Shown here piece by piece: positions 41,093 through 50,612 of a stretch of 54,340 bases of DNA. Each line of letters opens with the position of its first letter. The stretch's first letter is position 1. This DNA comes from Bacteroidota bacterium (GTDB taxonomy: Bacteria; Bacteroidota; Bacteroidia; Bacteroidales; CAIWKO01). The stretch is from positions 1-54,340 of the forward strand of contig JBAXND010000029.1 of the NCBI GenBank assembly GCA_037133915.1, read 5' to 3'. Under the pieces are notes generated by a model, which saw nothing but the letters and a program-made list of their open reading frames with translations, ran no database searches and had not been told where the DNA came from. A program made the translations under genes and the position numbers.

Positions 41093-43528
41093 ATGCGTAC
41101 ATTTTTAATTGTGATACTTTTCGCAGGTTTCTCAATTGGGAAGGCTCATGCTCAAAATGACACAAAGTATACATTTAAAGGTGTATTGCGCGACAGCATA
41201 AAAGGCATTCCGCTTGCATATGCAAATCTCGGGCTGCTTAAAACTGCCGACAGTACTTTTGTGCAAGGAACAACCACCGACCTTGACGGGAGTTTCTCAA
41301 TTCCGAAAGTATCTGCTGGAAAATACCTGCTTAAAATTTCCTACATCGGCTATGCTCCCGGGCTTATAATTATTTCAGCCGACGGCACACAATCCGTGAT
41401 TGATCTCGGTGTAATTATGGCACAGCAAAAAACAAGTGAACTGGGTGGTGTGGAAGTAAGTGCCACCAAACCCATTTATCAATACGCGGCCGATAAAAAA
41501 GTATACAACGTTAGTCAGGATTTGAGCGTGCAGAATGGCGTTGCAACCGATGCGCTGCAAAATGCGCCCGGGGTTTGGGTTGACATGGAAGGGAATATTA
41601 CACTGAGAGGGGTTTCCAATGTTTCTATATGGATTAACGATAAACCTTCGAAACTCGATCCGTCTGCATTAAAAGAATACCTGAAGCAATTGCCGGCGAA
41701 TGCGCTCGACCGCATCGAAGTAATTACCAATCCCGGAGCAAAATATTCTGCCAGCGGGACAGGCGGTATTATTAATGTTGTAACACGTCAGAAAATTTCA
41801 AAAAACTGGTTTCTTAGTGTTGGCACCACTTACAATACACTCCCGTCTTACACTCCGTGGCTTTCCTTTGTATGGTCAGACCAAAAATTTAAAGTAAACG
41901 TGTACGCCAGCTATTCTAAGTCAAGCTGGGATTATACTTCAAATTCGGAAAGCACCGTTACCAATGGCATTGACAGCTTATATTCAGACAAATCACAGGG
42001 CTGGTACAAGTCGCATAATTCATGGGCTTACGGCTATTTAGATTTGGGCTATGAATTCACCACCAAAGATGAACTTGATTTATGGTTTGGCGGTAGTGAG
42101 TCGTGGAATAATTCAGCATGGGAAGACCATAATACAAGACATAATTATCAGATCGGGCAATCCTTTAATATGGATACGCGTTCAGACGATAAGGGCGATG
42201 GCTATTCCGCCTACGGCGGATTAACATACACACATAAATTCAACGAGCATGGTCATAAACTCAGCATGGATGCCTATGGCTGGCAGTATGAATCGAGCGC
42301 CTCAACAAATTATGCCAAGATTTTCTCTATTGACGCTTTCCGGGATAAGCTGCGACTTACCGATAATCTGACCGGTGCAAAATCAGGTATTTTATACATG
42401 GCCTACACCTACCCGATTAATGACAGCACTTCATTTGAAGCAGGTTTAAACGGTAGCGTTGATGGCGGGCTTTCGCAATCGCCTACAGATACCAGCAGTT
42501 ATCCGATGCATGGATATACCTACGCATCCTACCTCAGCAATAACAACACTACCGGCGGGAGAAATCTTGATGCCTATGCCTCTTTCGGGAGCAAATTATG
42601 GGGCATTGATTATAAAATAGGTGTGCGTGGTGAATATCGCTTCAACCATATGAATTCAATTGCCGCGTCAAGCAATTTCAATCGTGAATTTTTTAATGTT
42701 TATCCTTCAGTATTCTTGTCGTATACAACAAAAAGCTATCACAATATAACGGCCAGTTACAGTCGCAGGGTGGTATATCCCAATTACCAGCTTGATCCGT
42801 TTATTCAGTATTACGATGAAGACGGGACTTCAGGCGGGAATCCGAATTTGCGGCCATCATACGCCAATTCGTTTGAACTGGGATATTCAAAATATTTCAA
42901 ATCAGGCGGAAGCTTCGGATTGTCGGTTTATCATCGATACACCGGGAAAGACATCAATACCCTGACCAATGTTGTATACGATACATACCTCAACCGCTAT
43001 ACTTTATATTCCACTTTTGTAAACGTGGGACAAAACGCTTTTACAGGTGCTGAACTAACGCTGTATCTGCAACCCGCAAAATTTCTGAATCTGACCCTTA
43101 GCGGAAACGCTTTTTACAATAAAATAGCGGCAGATTTCGGAACCTATAAAATCAAACGTGAAGAAATGTCGTGGGATGGAAAATTCTCGGCAACCTTCTA
43201 TTTTTTGAAAACATGCCAGTTCCAGTTAGTGAGCAATTACCGTTCACGCAACCTCACATTACAGGGCAGTTCAGATCCGCTGTATTTTGTAAATGGCGCT
43301 ATTCGCACCGATTTTTTCAAACGGAAATTAAGTGTAAGCCTTGGGATGCAGGATATATTTAACTGGCAGAAGCAAGTCACAGTGACCAATTTGCCTGGCT
43401 ACTCGGGAACAAGCTCCATAAAAAATATTTCGCGTTTTACCACGCTGGGTGTTACACTTCGTTTCGGAAAAATTGAAATGGAAAATCAGGTAGAGACCGG
43501 AAAAGCGACAGGCCCAAAGTCAAACTAA
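41093..43528 (+). CDS. Outer-membrane beta-barrel receptor, OMP_b-brl_3 type
   Basis: An 811-aa outer-membrane protein of the TonB-receptor-like group. The start chosen is the ATG at 41093 (MRTFLIVILFAG), giving a signal peptide that ends KAHAQ; an open frame goes back to a TTG at 41030. Residues about 25-110 are a CarboxypepD_reg-like domain (FKGVLRDSIKGIPLAYANLGLL, GSFSIPKVSAGKYLLKISYIGY). A plug-like domain spans about 115-225 (VATDALQNAPGVWVDMEGNITLRGVSNVSIWI, ANALDRIEVITNPGAKYSASGTGGIINVV). The rest is a large barrel ending FTTLGVTLRFGKIE plus a polar tail. No SusD partner is near, and a conventional TonB box is not obvious. The transported substrate is unknown. Its stop overlaps the convergent DnaJ-like gene by 3 bp. 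Confidence 0.9.
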   Translation: MRTFLIVILFAGFSIGKAHAQNDTKYTFKGVLRDSIKGIPLAYANLGLLKTADSTFVQGTTTDLDGSFSIPKVSAGKYLLKISYIGYAPGLIIISADGTQSVIDLGVIMAQQKTSELGGVEVSATKPIYQYAADKKVYNVSQDLSVQNGVATDALQNAPGVWVDMEGNITLRGVSNVSIWINDKPSKLDPSALKEYLKQLPANALDRIEVITNPGAKYSASGTGGIINVVTRQKISKNWFLSVGTTYNTLPSYTPWLSFVWSDQKFKVNVYASYSKSSWDYTSNSESTVTNGIDSLYSDKSQGWYKSHNSWAYGYLDLGYEFTTKDELDLWFGGSESWNNSAWEDHNTRHNYQIGQSFNMDTRSDDKGDGYSAYGGLTYTHKFNEHGHKLSMDAYGWQYESSASTNYAKIFSIDAFRDKLRLTDNLTGAKSGILYMAYTYPINDSTSFEAGLNGSVDGGLSQSPTDTSSYPMHGYTYASYLSNNNTTGGRNLDAYASFGSKLWGIDYKIGVRGEYRFNHMNSIAASSNFNREFFNVYPSVFLSYTTKSYHNITASYSRRVVYPNYQLDPFIQYYDEDGTSGGNPNLRPSYANSFELGYSKYFKSGGSFGLSVYHRYTGKDINTLTNVVYDTYLNRYTLYSTFVNVGQNAFTGAELTLYLQPAKFLNLTLSGNAFYNKIAADFGTYKIKREEMSWDGKFSATFYFLKTCQFQLVSNYRSRNLTLQGSSDPLYFVNGAIRTDFFKRKLSVSLGMQDIFNWQKQVTVTNLPGYSGTSSIKNISRFTTLGVTLRFGKIEMENQVETGKATGPKSN

Positions 43529-44244
43529 TTCATTCCGCGCTGTTTCTTAATTTCTTCGTAAGCAGCATTCAAGTGCTGAAATTTTTCCTGTGCGGCTTTT
43601 TGAACTTCAGGACCAAGATTTGCAACCTTATCGGGATGGTATTTTACAGCCATTCTGCGGTATGCTTTTTTCAGTTCTTCATCGCTGGCATCGGCAGAAA
43701 GCTCAAGTATTTTGTAAGCATTGTCAACGTCTTTTACAAACATAGAGCGTATAGAAACAAAATCCGGCTGACGAATTCCGAGCAGATTTGCAATATTGGT
43801 AATAACGTCCACTTCACTCGGATGAACATGCCCGTCGGCTGATGATATTCCGAAAAGAAAATGCAGCAATTGCAGACGTGCCGGGTATTCCATGTAATCG
43901 CGGATTTGACGGCAAACATCAGCAACAGGAATATCCTGCTTTAGAATATCACGCAGCATAACCATATATTGCTGTGTTTCTGACGGGCCAAACTGATGCA
44001 TGAAAAATGACCTCACGTAGTCAAGTTCCGATTTCACCACTTTACCGTCGGCTTTCATAACAGCGGCTGCCAGAACCAACAGGCTCGCAATAAAATCGCC
44101 CTGCATCGTTTGTGGACGCATCACGGCAGTAGATACATGAATGTTATCAATCACCGAACCAACCACAAATCCAAAAATAGCGCCTATCGGTCCGCCAAAA
44201 GCCCAACCGAGTCCACCACCAATCCATTTACCAAACTTCACCAT
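43525..44244 (-). CDS. TerB-DnaJ protein (DjlA-like)
   Basis: A 239-aa protein. Its N-terminus is a glycine-rich hydrophobic segment (about 5-30, WIGGGLGWAFGGPIGAIFGFVVGSVID) that may insert in the membrane, as in DjlA. A TerB-like helical domain follows (about 48-160, LLVLAAAVMKADGKVVKSELDYVRSFF...SSADGHVHPSEVD), and a J domain ends it (about 173-237) with the HPD motif in AVKYHPDKV. It should stimulate a DnaK-type chaperone at the membrane. Its TAG stop overlaps the stop of the convergent barrel gene. It lies 21 bp after the saccharopine reductase-like gene on the same strand. Confidence 0.92.
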   Translation of the reverse strand: MVKFGKWIGGGLGWAFGGPIGAIFGFVVGSVIDNIHVSTAVMRPQTMQGDFIASLLVLAAAVMKADGKVVKSELDYVRSFFMHQFGPSETQQYMVMLRDILKQDIPVADVCRQIRDYMEYPARLQLLHFLFGISSADGHVHPSEVDVITNIANLLGIRQPDFVSIRSMFVKDVDNAYKILELSADASDEELKKAYRRMAVKYHPDKVANLGPEVQKAAQEKFQHLNAAYEEIKKQRGMN

Positions 44245-44265
44245 AAAAAATCTTCAATAAAAATG

Positions 44266-45600
44266 TTATCCCAGATTTGCCGAAAGCGGCAGTCCGTATT
44301 CTTCCACCATGCGAATATTCAACGTTTCCAGCTGGTCAAGCACGGGCTTGTAGATGCCCGGTAATACCGGGATGTGAACACCCTTCTCAAGAATTTTCCC
44401 TTCCAGTATCATTTCTACACCAATGGCAGCAGGCAGCGCTACAGTGCGTGCAATGGCAGTATCGGCGCCGGGTACACCAAAATCAAGCATGCGTGATTTG
44501 ATTACTTCCTGAGTACCGTCGGGATAGCTTGCTCTGAAAATATGCATCATGGCAACCATGTCGCGTTCTTCTTTCGGAAGCATCATTTTCTCAAGCATAA
44601 GGTCGGAGGTAATCTCGAATGGACTGTCGGTAGTACGTTTCATCGGTTCATGGCTGAATAATCCGAGCCATTCCATCGCGTCAAGCGCATGCGCGGTAAC
44701 GGGAATATCAAGAAATGCGGCTGCTTCTGTACGAATATTATCTCCTTTTGAACCAATCATCATGGCAACAAAACCTGCGTACGATTTTCCTGAAAAATCA
44801 AATTTTTCGGGTGTTATCAATTGCATAGCCTTCATGGCATCCAGTGTTTCACACCAGCCTTTGTAACGGAATGTTCCGCGGTAAACGGTTTGTGCTTCGG
44901 GAATGCCGTAAATATCGCGGTAGGCAATAGAGTCACGGTTTGGATAGATATCAAGTGAACCTAAGTCAGGAAACTCAAGCGACATCGGATTTTTGAATAA
45001 ATCTTTGGTAGGAAGACAAACCGTTTCGCCATGCCTTAGAAACTGCGCATCATTGTTTCCGGCCAGTACCACCCCTTTGGGACTCCATGAAAACTTATAC
45101 CTGAACGGATTTCCGGCAGCTTCGGGTGCCGGCAGAGCACCACACAATGAATAAAATTCTTCAACCTTTCCGCCTTTTGCATGCACATGATCGATAATGC
45201 GCATGGCAGACATGTGGTCAATACCGGGATCGAGTCCCATTTCATTGATAAAGATAAGACCGGCAGCACGCACTTCGCTGTCGAGAGCCTTCATTTCAGG
45301 CTTTACATACGAAGTGGTAACCATATTTTTTTTGTTTTTCAAACATGCATTTGCAACTTTTAAATGATAAACATAAGGCAGCAGGCTCACCGCAATATCA
45401 TGTTCCCGGACGAGTTTATCAAGAGTTGCTTCGTCATCAACAAGCCAGTGCATAGCTTTTCCGTTTGGGAAACCGGCAACCATTTTTTGAGCTTCCTCAA
45501 CATTCATCGCTGCAACAGTGACGTTATATTTTTTTTGAAGCAGGTATTTAATGATGGGATTGGCAACCATTCCTGCACCGAGTATCAATACATTTTTCAT
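44266..45600 (-). CDS. Saccharopine dehydrogenase/reductase-like enzyme
   Basis: A 444-aa NAD(P)-dependent enzyme of the saccharopine reductase type. The N-terminal dinucleotide loop is VLILGAGMVANPIIKYL (about 4-20). SLLPYVYHLKVANACLKNKKNMVTTSYV (about 73-100) and INEMGLDPGIDHMSAMRIIDHV (about 117-138) are family hallmarks. The C-terminal domain has GWCETLDAMKAM and GVHIPVLPGIYKPVLDQLE. It catalyses reversible condensation of aminoadipate semialdehyde and glutamate; it can work in lysine breakdown or synthesis, or, in a relative, carboxynorspermidine synthesis. The direction cannot be read here. A TAATTTTG element (45712-45719, minus strand) may be the promoter. Confidence 0.9.
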   Translation of the reverse strand: MKNVLILGAGMVANPIIKYLLQKKYNVTVAAMNVEEAQKMVAGFPNGKAMHWLVDDEATLDKLVREHDIAVSLLPYVYHLKVANACLKNKKNMVTTSYVKPEMKALDSEVRAAGLIFINEMGLDPGIDHMSAMRIIDHVHAKGGKVEEFYSLCGALPAPEAAGNPFRYKFSWSPKGVVLAGNNDAQFLRHGETVCLPTKDLFKNPMSLEFPDLGSLDIYPNRDSIAYRDIYGIPEAQTVYRGTFRYKGWCETLDAMKAMQLITPEKFDFSGKSYAGFVAMMIGSKGDNIRTEAAAFLDIPVTAHALDAMEWLGLFSHEPMKRTTDSPFEITSDLMLEKMMLPKEERDMVAMMHIFRASYPDGTQEVIKSRMLDFGVPGADTAIARTVALPAAIGVEMILEGKILEKGVHIPVLPGIYKPVLDQLETLNIRMVEEYGLPLSANLG

Positions 45601-45846
45601 AAAATGAACAATTAATAATGAGTAATTAAAAAAAAGAACTACCGTTTAACCGGTCTGTCAATAATTCAAATAGCACTAATTCCTGTTTGTTCAGACTTTA
45701 AAAAACATGCGCAAAATTACTGTAAATCTTTATCCGAAAATATTAGTTGTACACTTTTAATAACAGCTTGAATTTCTTAACAAATCTTAAAAGGCTTCTT
45801 AAAGGAATAATAATTGTAATTTTGGCACGAACCAAAACTTTATGCC

Positions 45847-46338
45847 ATGAGAAACAGGCGGATATTTTTACTGAAATCAGCAACAGCAGTGCTGATAATT
45901 ATGATGCTCTTCAATGCTCGCGCCTACTCACAAGTATTTACGGGTGGCAATGTAAGTGCTAATTACACAAATGGCATTTACATCGACCTTGCACCCATTA
46001 TCGGTTATCAGATACAGAGTTTTAAAGTCGGACTTTCGCCCATTGGCTCCTACTCTACCGTAAACGGAACAAGTGGCATATACTCCTTTGGTGGTCGGGT
46101 TTTTACGGAATATACCGTTTGGAAAGGCATTTTTTTACATGCCGAATTTGAAGGACAAAATGTCCCGGTAGGCAGTTCGCGTTCGTGGATATTTTCTGCA
46201 CCTATCGGCGCAGGATACGAATACCCGATTATGAAAGGCGTGATGCTGCAAGGCTCCGTATTGTGGGATTTCATGCAGCAAAAAAACAATCCCAAAGAAA
46301 ACCCGATTATTCGCGGCGGTCTTGTGTATAGCCTGTAA
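45847..46338 (+). CDS. Small outer-membrane beta-barrel-like protein
   Basis: A 163-aa exported protein with a signal peptide (1-29, ending RAYSQ). The mature part alternates as in an eight-stranded barrel: GGNVSANYTNGIYIDLAPIIGYQIQSFKVGLSPIGSYS, FGGRVFTEYTVWKGIFLHAEFEGQ, SAPIGAGYEYPIMKGVMLQGSVLWDF and NPIIRGGLVYSL, with a C-terminal aromatic-flanked strand. No enzymatic motif is seen. A TAATTTTG element (45817-45824) precedes it. The MFS gene follows after 6 bp, so the two are co-transcribed. Confidence 0.82.
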   Translation: MRNRRIFLLKSATAVLIIMMLFNARAYSQVFTGGNVSANYTNGIYIDLAPIIGYQIQSFKVGLSPIGSYSTVNGTSGIYSFGGRVFTEYTVWKGIFLHAEFEGQNVPVGSSRSWIFSAPIGAGYEYPIMKGVMLQGSVLWDFMQQKNNPKENPIIRGGLVYSL

Positions 46339-46344
46339 TCCAAA

Positions 46345-47532
46345 GTGAAGCAGCGCATTATAACCCGTCCCATTCTCATTCTTTCACTGGTAAGTCTGTT
46401 TACGGACGTAGCCAGCGAAATGCTGTATCCGGTGATGCCCTTGTTCTTAAAAAGCATTGGTTTTACGGTGCTGATGATTGGAATACTTGAGGGACTGGCC
46501 GAAGCAACTGCCGGGCTGAGTAAGGGTTATTTCGGGCAGCTGTCGGACCATAAAGGAAAACGCCTGCCGTTTGTCCGGTTTGGCTATGCCTTGAGCGCAT
46601 TGTCGAAACCCATGATGGGGCTATTCACCCAGGTGTGGTGGATTTTTATGTCACGCACTGCCGACCGCCTCGGCAAAGGAATTCGAACCGGTGCCCGCGA
46701 TGCCTATCTGTCAGATTGTACAACACCGGAACATAAAGGAAAAGTTTTCGGATTTCACCGGGCGCTGGATACGCTGGGCGCTTTCATAGGACCGGTACTT
46801 GCATTGATATATCTTTATTTTTTTCCGGGACATTACAAGATGTTGTTCTTCATCGCGTTTTTTCCGGGTATTGTAAGCATTCTGCTCACCTTTATTATTA
46901 AGGAACAAAAGAAAGATGCTGCAGTAAAAGCAAAAAGTCCGGGCTTTTTCTCTTTCATCGGCTATTTGCGTCACAGCTCAAAAGAATACAAGCGGCTGTT
47001 TGCAGGATTGCTTGCATTTACCCTCTTCAACAGCTCCGACCTTTTCCTGATATTAATGATGAAACATGCAGGATTAGAAGACTCCATGCTGATTGGAGTT
47101 TACATTTTCTATAATCTGGTGTATGCCGTTTTCGCCTATCCTGTTGGAGTATTGGGCGACCGCATAGGCTTGAAAAAAACATTTATTGTAGGTCTTTCGC
47201 TGTTTGTTATCGTATATGCCGGAATGGCGGTATCCACATCCGTGACTGTATTTTTTATATTGTTTTTCATCTATGGTATTTACGCAGCCTGCAGCGAAAG
47301 CATCGCTAAAGCATGGATATCCAACATCTGCAAAAAAGAGGAAACAGCCACGGCTATCGGAGCCTTCACAGCTTTCAACAGTCTGTTTGCTTTATTATCG
47401 AGTGCGCTTGCAGGCGTTGTATGGTTAGTCATCAGCGCTCAGGCAACGTTTTTAATGACCGCCGGTGCCGTAGTTTTCATCATTGTTTACTTCGCAGTAT
47501 TCGTTCCATACGCCAAAGTTCAAAAAGCGTAA
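46345..47532 (+). CDS. MFS transporter, 12-TM type
   Basis: A 395-aa inner-membrane transporter with about 12 hydrophobic segments, using a GTG start 6 bp after the preceding stop. SLFTDVASEMLYPVMPLFLKSIGF (about 17-40) opens the protein, and the loop after the second helix, GYFGQLSDHKGKRLPF, holds the MFS motif A. SRTADRLGKGIRTGARDAYLSD (about 104-125) is typical of the subgroup once annotated as Bcr/RhtA- or drug-resistance-like proteins. The substrate cannot be named. Co-transcription with a small outer-membrane barrel protein suggests export or uptake across both membranes, but that is speculative. Confidence 0.9.
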   Translation: MKQRIITRPILILSLVSLFTDVASEMLYPVMPLFLKSIGFTVLMIGILEGLAEATAGLSKGYFGQLSDHKGKRLPFVRFGYALSALSKPMMGLFTQVWWIFMSRTADRLGKGIRTGARDAYLSDCTTPEHKGKVFGFHRALDTLGAFIGPVLALIYLYFFPGHYKMLFFIAFFPGIVSILLTFIIKEQKKDAAVKAKSPGFFSFIGYLRHSSKEYKRLFAGLLAFTLFNSSDLFLILMMKHAGLEDSMLIGVYIFYNLVYAVFAYPVGVLGDRIGLKKTFIVGLSLFVIVYAGMAVSTSVTVFFILFFIYGIYAACSESIAKAWISNICKKEETATAIGAFTAFNSLFALLSSALAGVVWLVISAQATFLMTAGAVVFIIVYFAVFVPYAKVQKA

Positions 47533-47647
47533 ATACTCGTTAATTGGCGTTACATTTGTATTCTAATTGTCTTCTCCACATATTCCGGTAATTGTATTTT
47601 CTGTATTTTTATTCCGAAAATAATAATGATTTGACAAAGGTTTAATA

Positions 47648-48415
47648 ATGACTGTTGCTAAGAAAAAATACAAATGCGGGCTGGTGTTGAGCGGTGGTGC
47701 TGTTCGCGGATTTGCACATGCCGGAGCGTTAAAAGCCTTGAATGAAGAAGGAATATTTCCGGATGTGATATCGGGTGTGAGCGCGGGAACAATTGTCGGG
47801 TCGCTTTACGCGGATGGATACACTCCTGAACAGATTTACAAATTATTTGTAGATAAACGCTTGTACAAATTTCTGGAATTCATACTTCCGAACAAAGGTT
47901 TGGTGAAAATGACCGGCTTGTATAAAACCATGATGGACAGCCTGAAAGCAAAGTATTTTGAAGATTTGAAAATTCCATTATACGTCACTGTTACCGACCT
48001 GAACAATGCCAAAACGGTTTACTTTTCAAAAGGCGAACTCACTAAAATGATTATTGCATCATGCACCATTCCTATTTTATTTACACCGATGGTCATCGAT
48101 GATGTAACGTATATTGACGGCGGCGTTTTGAATAATTTTCCCACCGAACCCATTGAGCATGATTGTGAAATGATGGTTGGAATAAACATCAACCCGATAC
48201 GCTTTCAGAAAGAATTTTCAGGAATGACGCAGGTTGCCGACCGGGCGGTGCACATGATGATTGACCAGCTGATTACACCTAAAAAAGCGAAATGCAACAT
48301 TTACATCGAACCCGACGGCCTTGAAAAGCATGCATTGCTCGACATTGCCAAGGGCAGGGAAATGTACACGCTGGGCTATAAAGCTGCAAAAAAAGCCATC
48401 AAAGAGCAGCGATAA
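47648..48415 (+). CDS. Patatin-like phospholipase
   Basis: A 255-aa serine hydrolase of the patatin/RssA type. The oxyanion loop is VLSGGAVRGFAHAG (13-26), slightly unlike the usual GGGARG. The nucleophile elbow GVSAG has Ser45, and the catalytic Asp is Asp157 in YIDGGVLNNFP. VGININPI is conserved downstream. It is cytosolic by lack of a signal peptide. RssA-type proteins are linked to lipid homeostasis, but a precise role is not established. A TACATTTG element (47551-47558) is the likely promoter, with a leader of about 80 nt. Confidence 0.93.
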   Translation: MTVAKKKYKCGLVLSGGAVRGFAHAGALKALNEEGIFPDVISGVSAGTIVGSLYADGYTPEQIYKLFVDKRLYKFLEFILPNKGLVKMTGLYKTMMDSLKAKYFEDLKIPLYVTVTDLNNAKTVYFSKGELTKMIIASCTIPILFTPMVIDDVTYIDGGVLNNFPTEPIEHDCEMMVGININPIRFQKEFSGMTQVADRAVHMMIDQLITPKKAKCNIYIEPDGLEKHALLDIAKGREMYTLGYKAAKKAIKEQR

Positions 48416-48519
48416 TTTTATTTGCATATCTGCCAGACAGTTATTCTTCATTAAAACCGTATAATCCTTGATAAATGAGGATAATACGCAGTTTTACGTT
48501 GTGTTTTTCACGAAAGTAT

Positions 48520-48549
48520 TTGTCAATTTCGCGTAAAAAACTACTTTTG
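48520..48549 (+). promoter_or_regulatory. Promoter of the T9SS protein at 48575
   Basis: TTG (48520-48522) and TACTTTTG (48542-48549) lie 19 bp apart, the optimal arrangement. The start site is expected about 18 nt before the ATG. Confidence 0.75.
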
Positions 48550-48574
48550 CAGGCTTAATTAATTAAATGTAACA

Positions 48575-50128
48575 ATGAGAAAATTATTATCTATACTCGC
48601 AGGCATTTGCCTGATGGTGGTTGCAGGAAATGTTTCTGCACAGACAACAATTCCTAACGGTGGATTTGAGAACTGGGTTACTTCTCCGGCAACGGAACCC
48701 GTACAATGGAATTCAAACAAAACCGGAGGCGGATATGCAACCTTGCCGGGTGCAACCTGTAACGATGACGCAAGCATCTTTTTATTTGGCGCTCACAGCG
48801 TACGCATCGAAACAATCAGTTATTGGGGAACGGCTGTCAATGGTTCGTGCACTACCGGAAAAGTTGAAGCACCTACAATGACCAAAGCAGAAGGCTATGT
48901 TCATACCATTGCCGGCGATCCTGATTTCAGTTCGGCATTTACCGGTCGTCCCGACAGTATCATTGGTTACTACAGATATACCTCCGCAAGCGGCGATTAT
49001 GGCAAAGTGGGCGTTAAACTTCATGTGGGCAATTGCTACGACCCCGAAGCGCCTGTTGGCGGCAATCATCCTGATGCCACAGCAAATGTTATTGCACGCG
49101 CCGTGTTTTTCACACCGACTTCAAGCGTTTCATCATGGACACGTTTTTCAGTTCCGTTTACCTATGTTGACGGCCGTACACCCGAATATATTCTCATCGC
49201 CATGACATCAAGCGGCAATCAGGCCGGTGGCTCAAGTGGCAGCAAAATGTGGATTGACGGACTTGCCGTTGTATACAATCCTAAACTGAATACGGGAATT
49301 GTTGCCAATACCAACTATTTTGTTTCGGCCACTCAGGGAGCAGCCATCACGGTTCCCTTTACACTCACAGGCCCGATGGATGCCGGAAATATTGTTACCG
49401 CGGAACTTTCAGATGCAAGCGGCTCCTTCGCCAGCCCCATCGTTTTAGGAACGTTGAACACCACTGTTTCTGACACTATTTTTGGAACCATCCCCGCTGG
49501 AACACCGGCAGGAACGGCTTATCGCGTAAGAGTGACATCATCGAATGCACCCTTGACAGCCACTGATAACGGAACTGATCTTACCATTAATCTGGTTACA
49601 AACTCCGTTTCACCAGATTCAACACAGCATCTGGACATCTGGCAGAATGGAAGTCAGATAACTGTAAGCGAAACACCGGCCGCAACCTCACGCGAATGGA
49701 AATACGGTACTGCAACAGGCGGACCTTACACATCATTTGTTCCTGCCGAGACCAATTCGTCTTATATACCTTACTTCTATCCTGCAAATTCTTATTATTT
49801 AGTATGCGAAAGCCTCATTGCCGGATTAACTGTAATGTCTCCTGAAGTTCAGATTATCGTTACCGATCCGCTTACCGGAATTGAAAACAATACGAATAAT
49901 AATACATCTATTTATTGGTCATCAGAAAATCTTGTAATTGATTTGCACAATTCGGGATTCAACCAACCTTTGGTTCAGCTATACGACCTTTCGGGACGCA
50001 TCATTGCAGAACAAAAACTTGATAACTCAACAGTAAATACTATCAGTGTGAATGTTCCGGCAGGTATTTATATGTTCAGAATCTTCGACAATAGCGGCAT
50101 CATCACCGGAAAAGTTCTGAAGAAATAA
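48575..50128 (+). CDS. Secreted T9SS cargo with PCMD-like domain
   Basis: A 517-aa secreted protein. A signal peptide (1-22, ending VSAQ) is followed by a domain resembling PCMD (putative carbohydrate metabolism domain): TIPNGGFENW...EPVQWNSNKTG, AHSVRIETI, FTGRPDSIIGYYRYTSASGDYGKVGVKLHV and IDGLAVVYNP (about 25-235). Ig-like strands cover about 245-345. The C-terminal 80 residues are a type A Por sorting domain (FNQPLVQLYDLSGRIIAEQ, VPAGIYMFRIFDNSGIITGKVLKK). PCMD proteins are common in Bacteroidota glycan loci; no enzymatic activity is known. It stands alone between its own promoter and terminator. Confidence 0.92.
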   Translation: MRKLLSILAGICLMVVAGNVSAQTTIPNGGFENWVTSPATEPVQWNSNKTGGGYATLPGATCNDDASIFLFGAHSVRIETISYWGTAVNGSCTTGKVEAPTMTKAEGYVHTIAGDPDFSSAFTGRPDSIIGYYRYTSASGDYGKVGVKLHVGNCYDPEAPVGGNHPDATANVIARAVFFTPTSSVSSWTRFSVPFTYVDGRTPEYILIAMTSSGNQAGGSSGSKMWIDGLAVVYNPKLNTGIVANTNYFVSATQGAAITVPFTLTGPMDAGNIVTAELSDASGSFASPIVLGTLNTTVSDTIFGTIPAGTPAGTAYRVRVTSSNAPLTATDNGTDLTINLVTNSVSPDSTQHLDIWQNGSQITVSETPAATSREWKYGTATGGPYTSFVPAETNSSYIPYFYPANSYYLVCESLIAGLTVMSPEVQIIVTDPLTGIENNTNNNTSIYWSSENLVIDLHNSGFNQPLVQLYDLSGRIIAEQKLDNSTVNTISVNVPAGIYMFRIFDNSGIITGKVLKK

Positions 50129-50151
50129 ATACACATTAAGATAAAAAAGAA

Positions 50152-50182
50152 AACGTCAGCAAGTAATTGCCGGCGTTTTTTT
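50152..50182 (+). terminator. Terminator of the T9SS gene at 48575
   Basis: AACGTCAGCAA / TTGCCGGCGTT (one mismatch and one wobble pair) with loop GTAA, followed by seven T residues, starting 24 bp after the stop. Confidence 0.75.
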
Positions 50183-50287
50183 ATTCCCATAAACTCCCTT
50201 ATGTTGATTGAAATGCACAGCTTGTTGAATATATTTTTTCCACAGCAGATTTCAGCGGATATTTGTATACAACAAAACATTTCAGCA

Positions 50288-50515
50288 ATGAAAGCAACGA
50301 AAACAAACTATCCGATAATCCTTATGATGCCCTTTGGCGTTGCATTGTCAGCAATTGCAATTATGCTTGAACGAATGGCTGATAACAATGACACCATGGA
50401 TTTTATTATTGGCATGCTGTTCGGACTATCAGTGGTTGCAAATATTGTTTACATTATTTTAGCATCACGAAATATAGCTGCAAAAGCTCGCTCCGGGCGA
50501 GAGGAAAATTCATAA
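50288..50515 (+). CDS. Small membrane protein, 75 aa
   Basis: A 75-aa protein with two hydrophobic segments (about 9-26, IILMMPFGVALSAIAIML, and about 40-61, IIGMLFGLSVVANIVYIILA) joined by an acidic turn ERMADNNDTMD, and a basic end (KARSGREENS). The Met at 50288 is the start because the open frame upstream to 50201 gives no sensible protein. No homologue family was recognised. The gene stands alone, with the oligopeptidase gene 97 bp downstream. Confidence 0.7.
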   Translation: MKATKTNYPIILMMPFGVALSAIAIMLERMADNNDTMDFIIGMLFGLSVVANIVYIILASRNIAAKARSGREENS

Positions 50516-50612
50516 GAACGCCATTTATCGGGATAACCCAAATAGAAAAAAAAATGTTCATACCTTCGCAACAGAAAATCGCATTTAGTATATAACCCAA
50601 AAACAAACAATC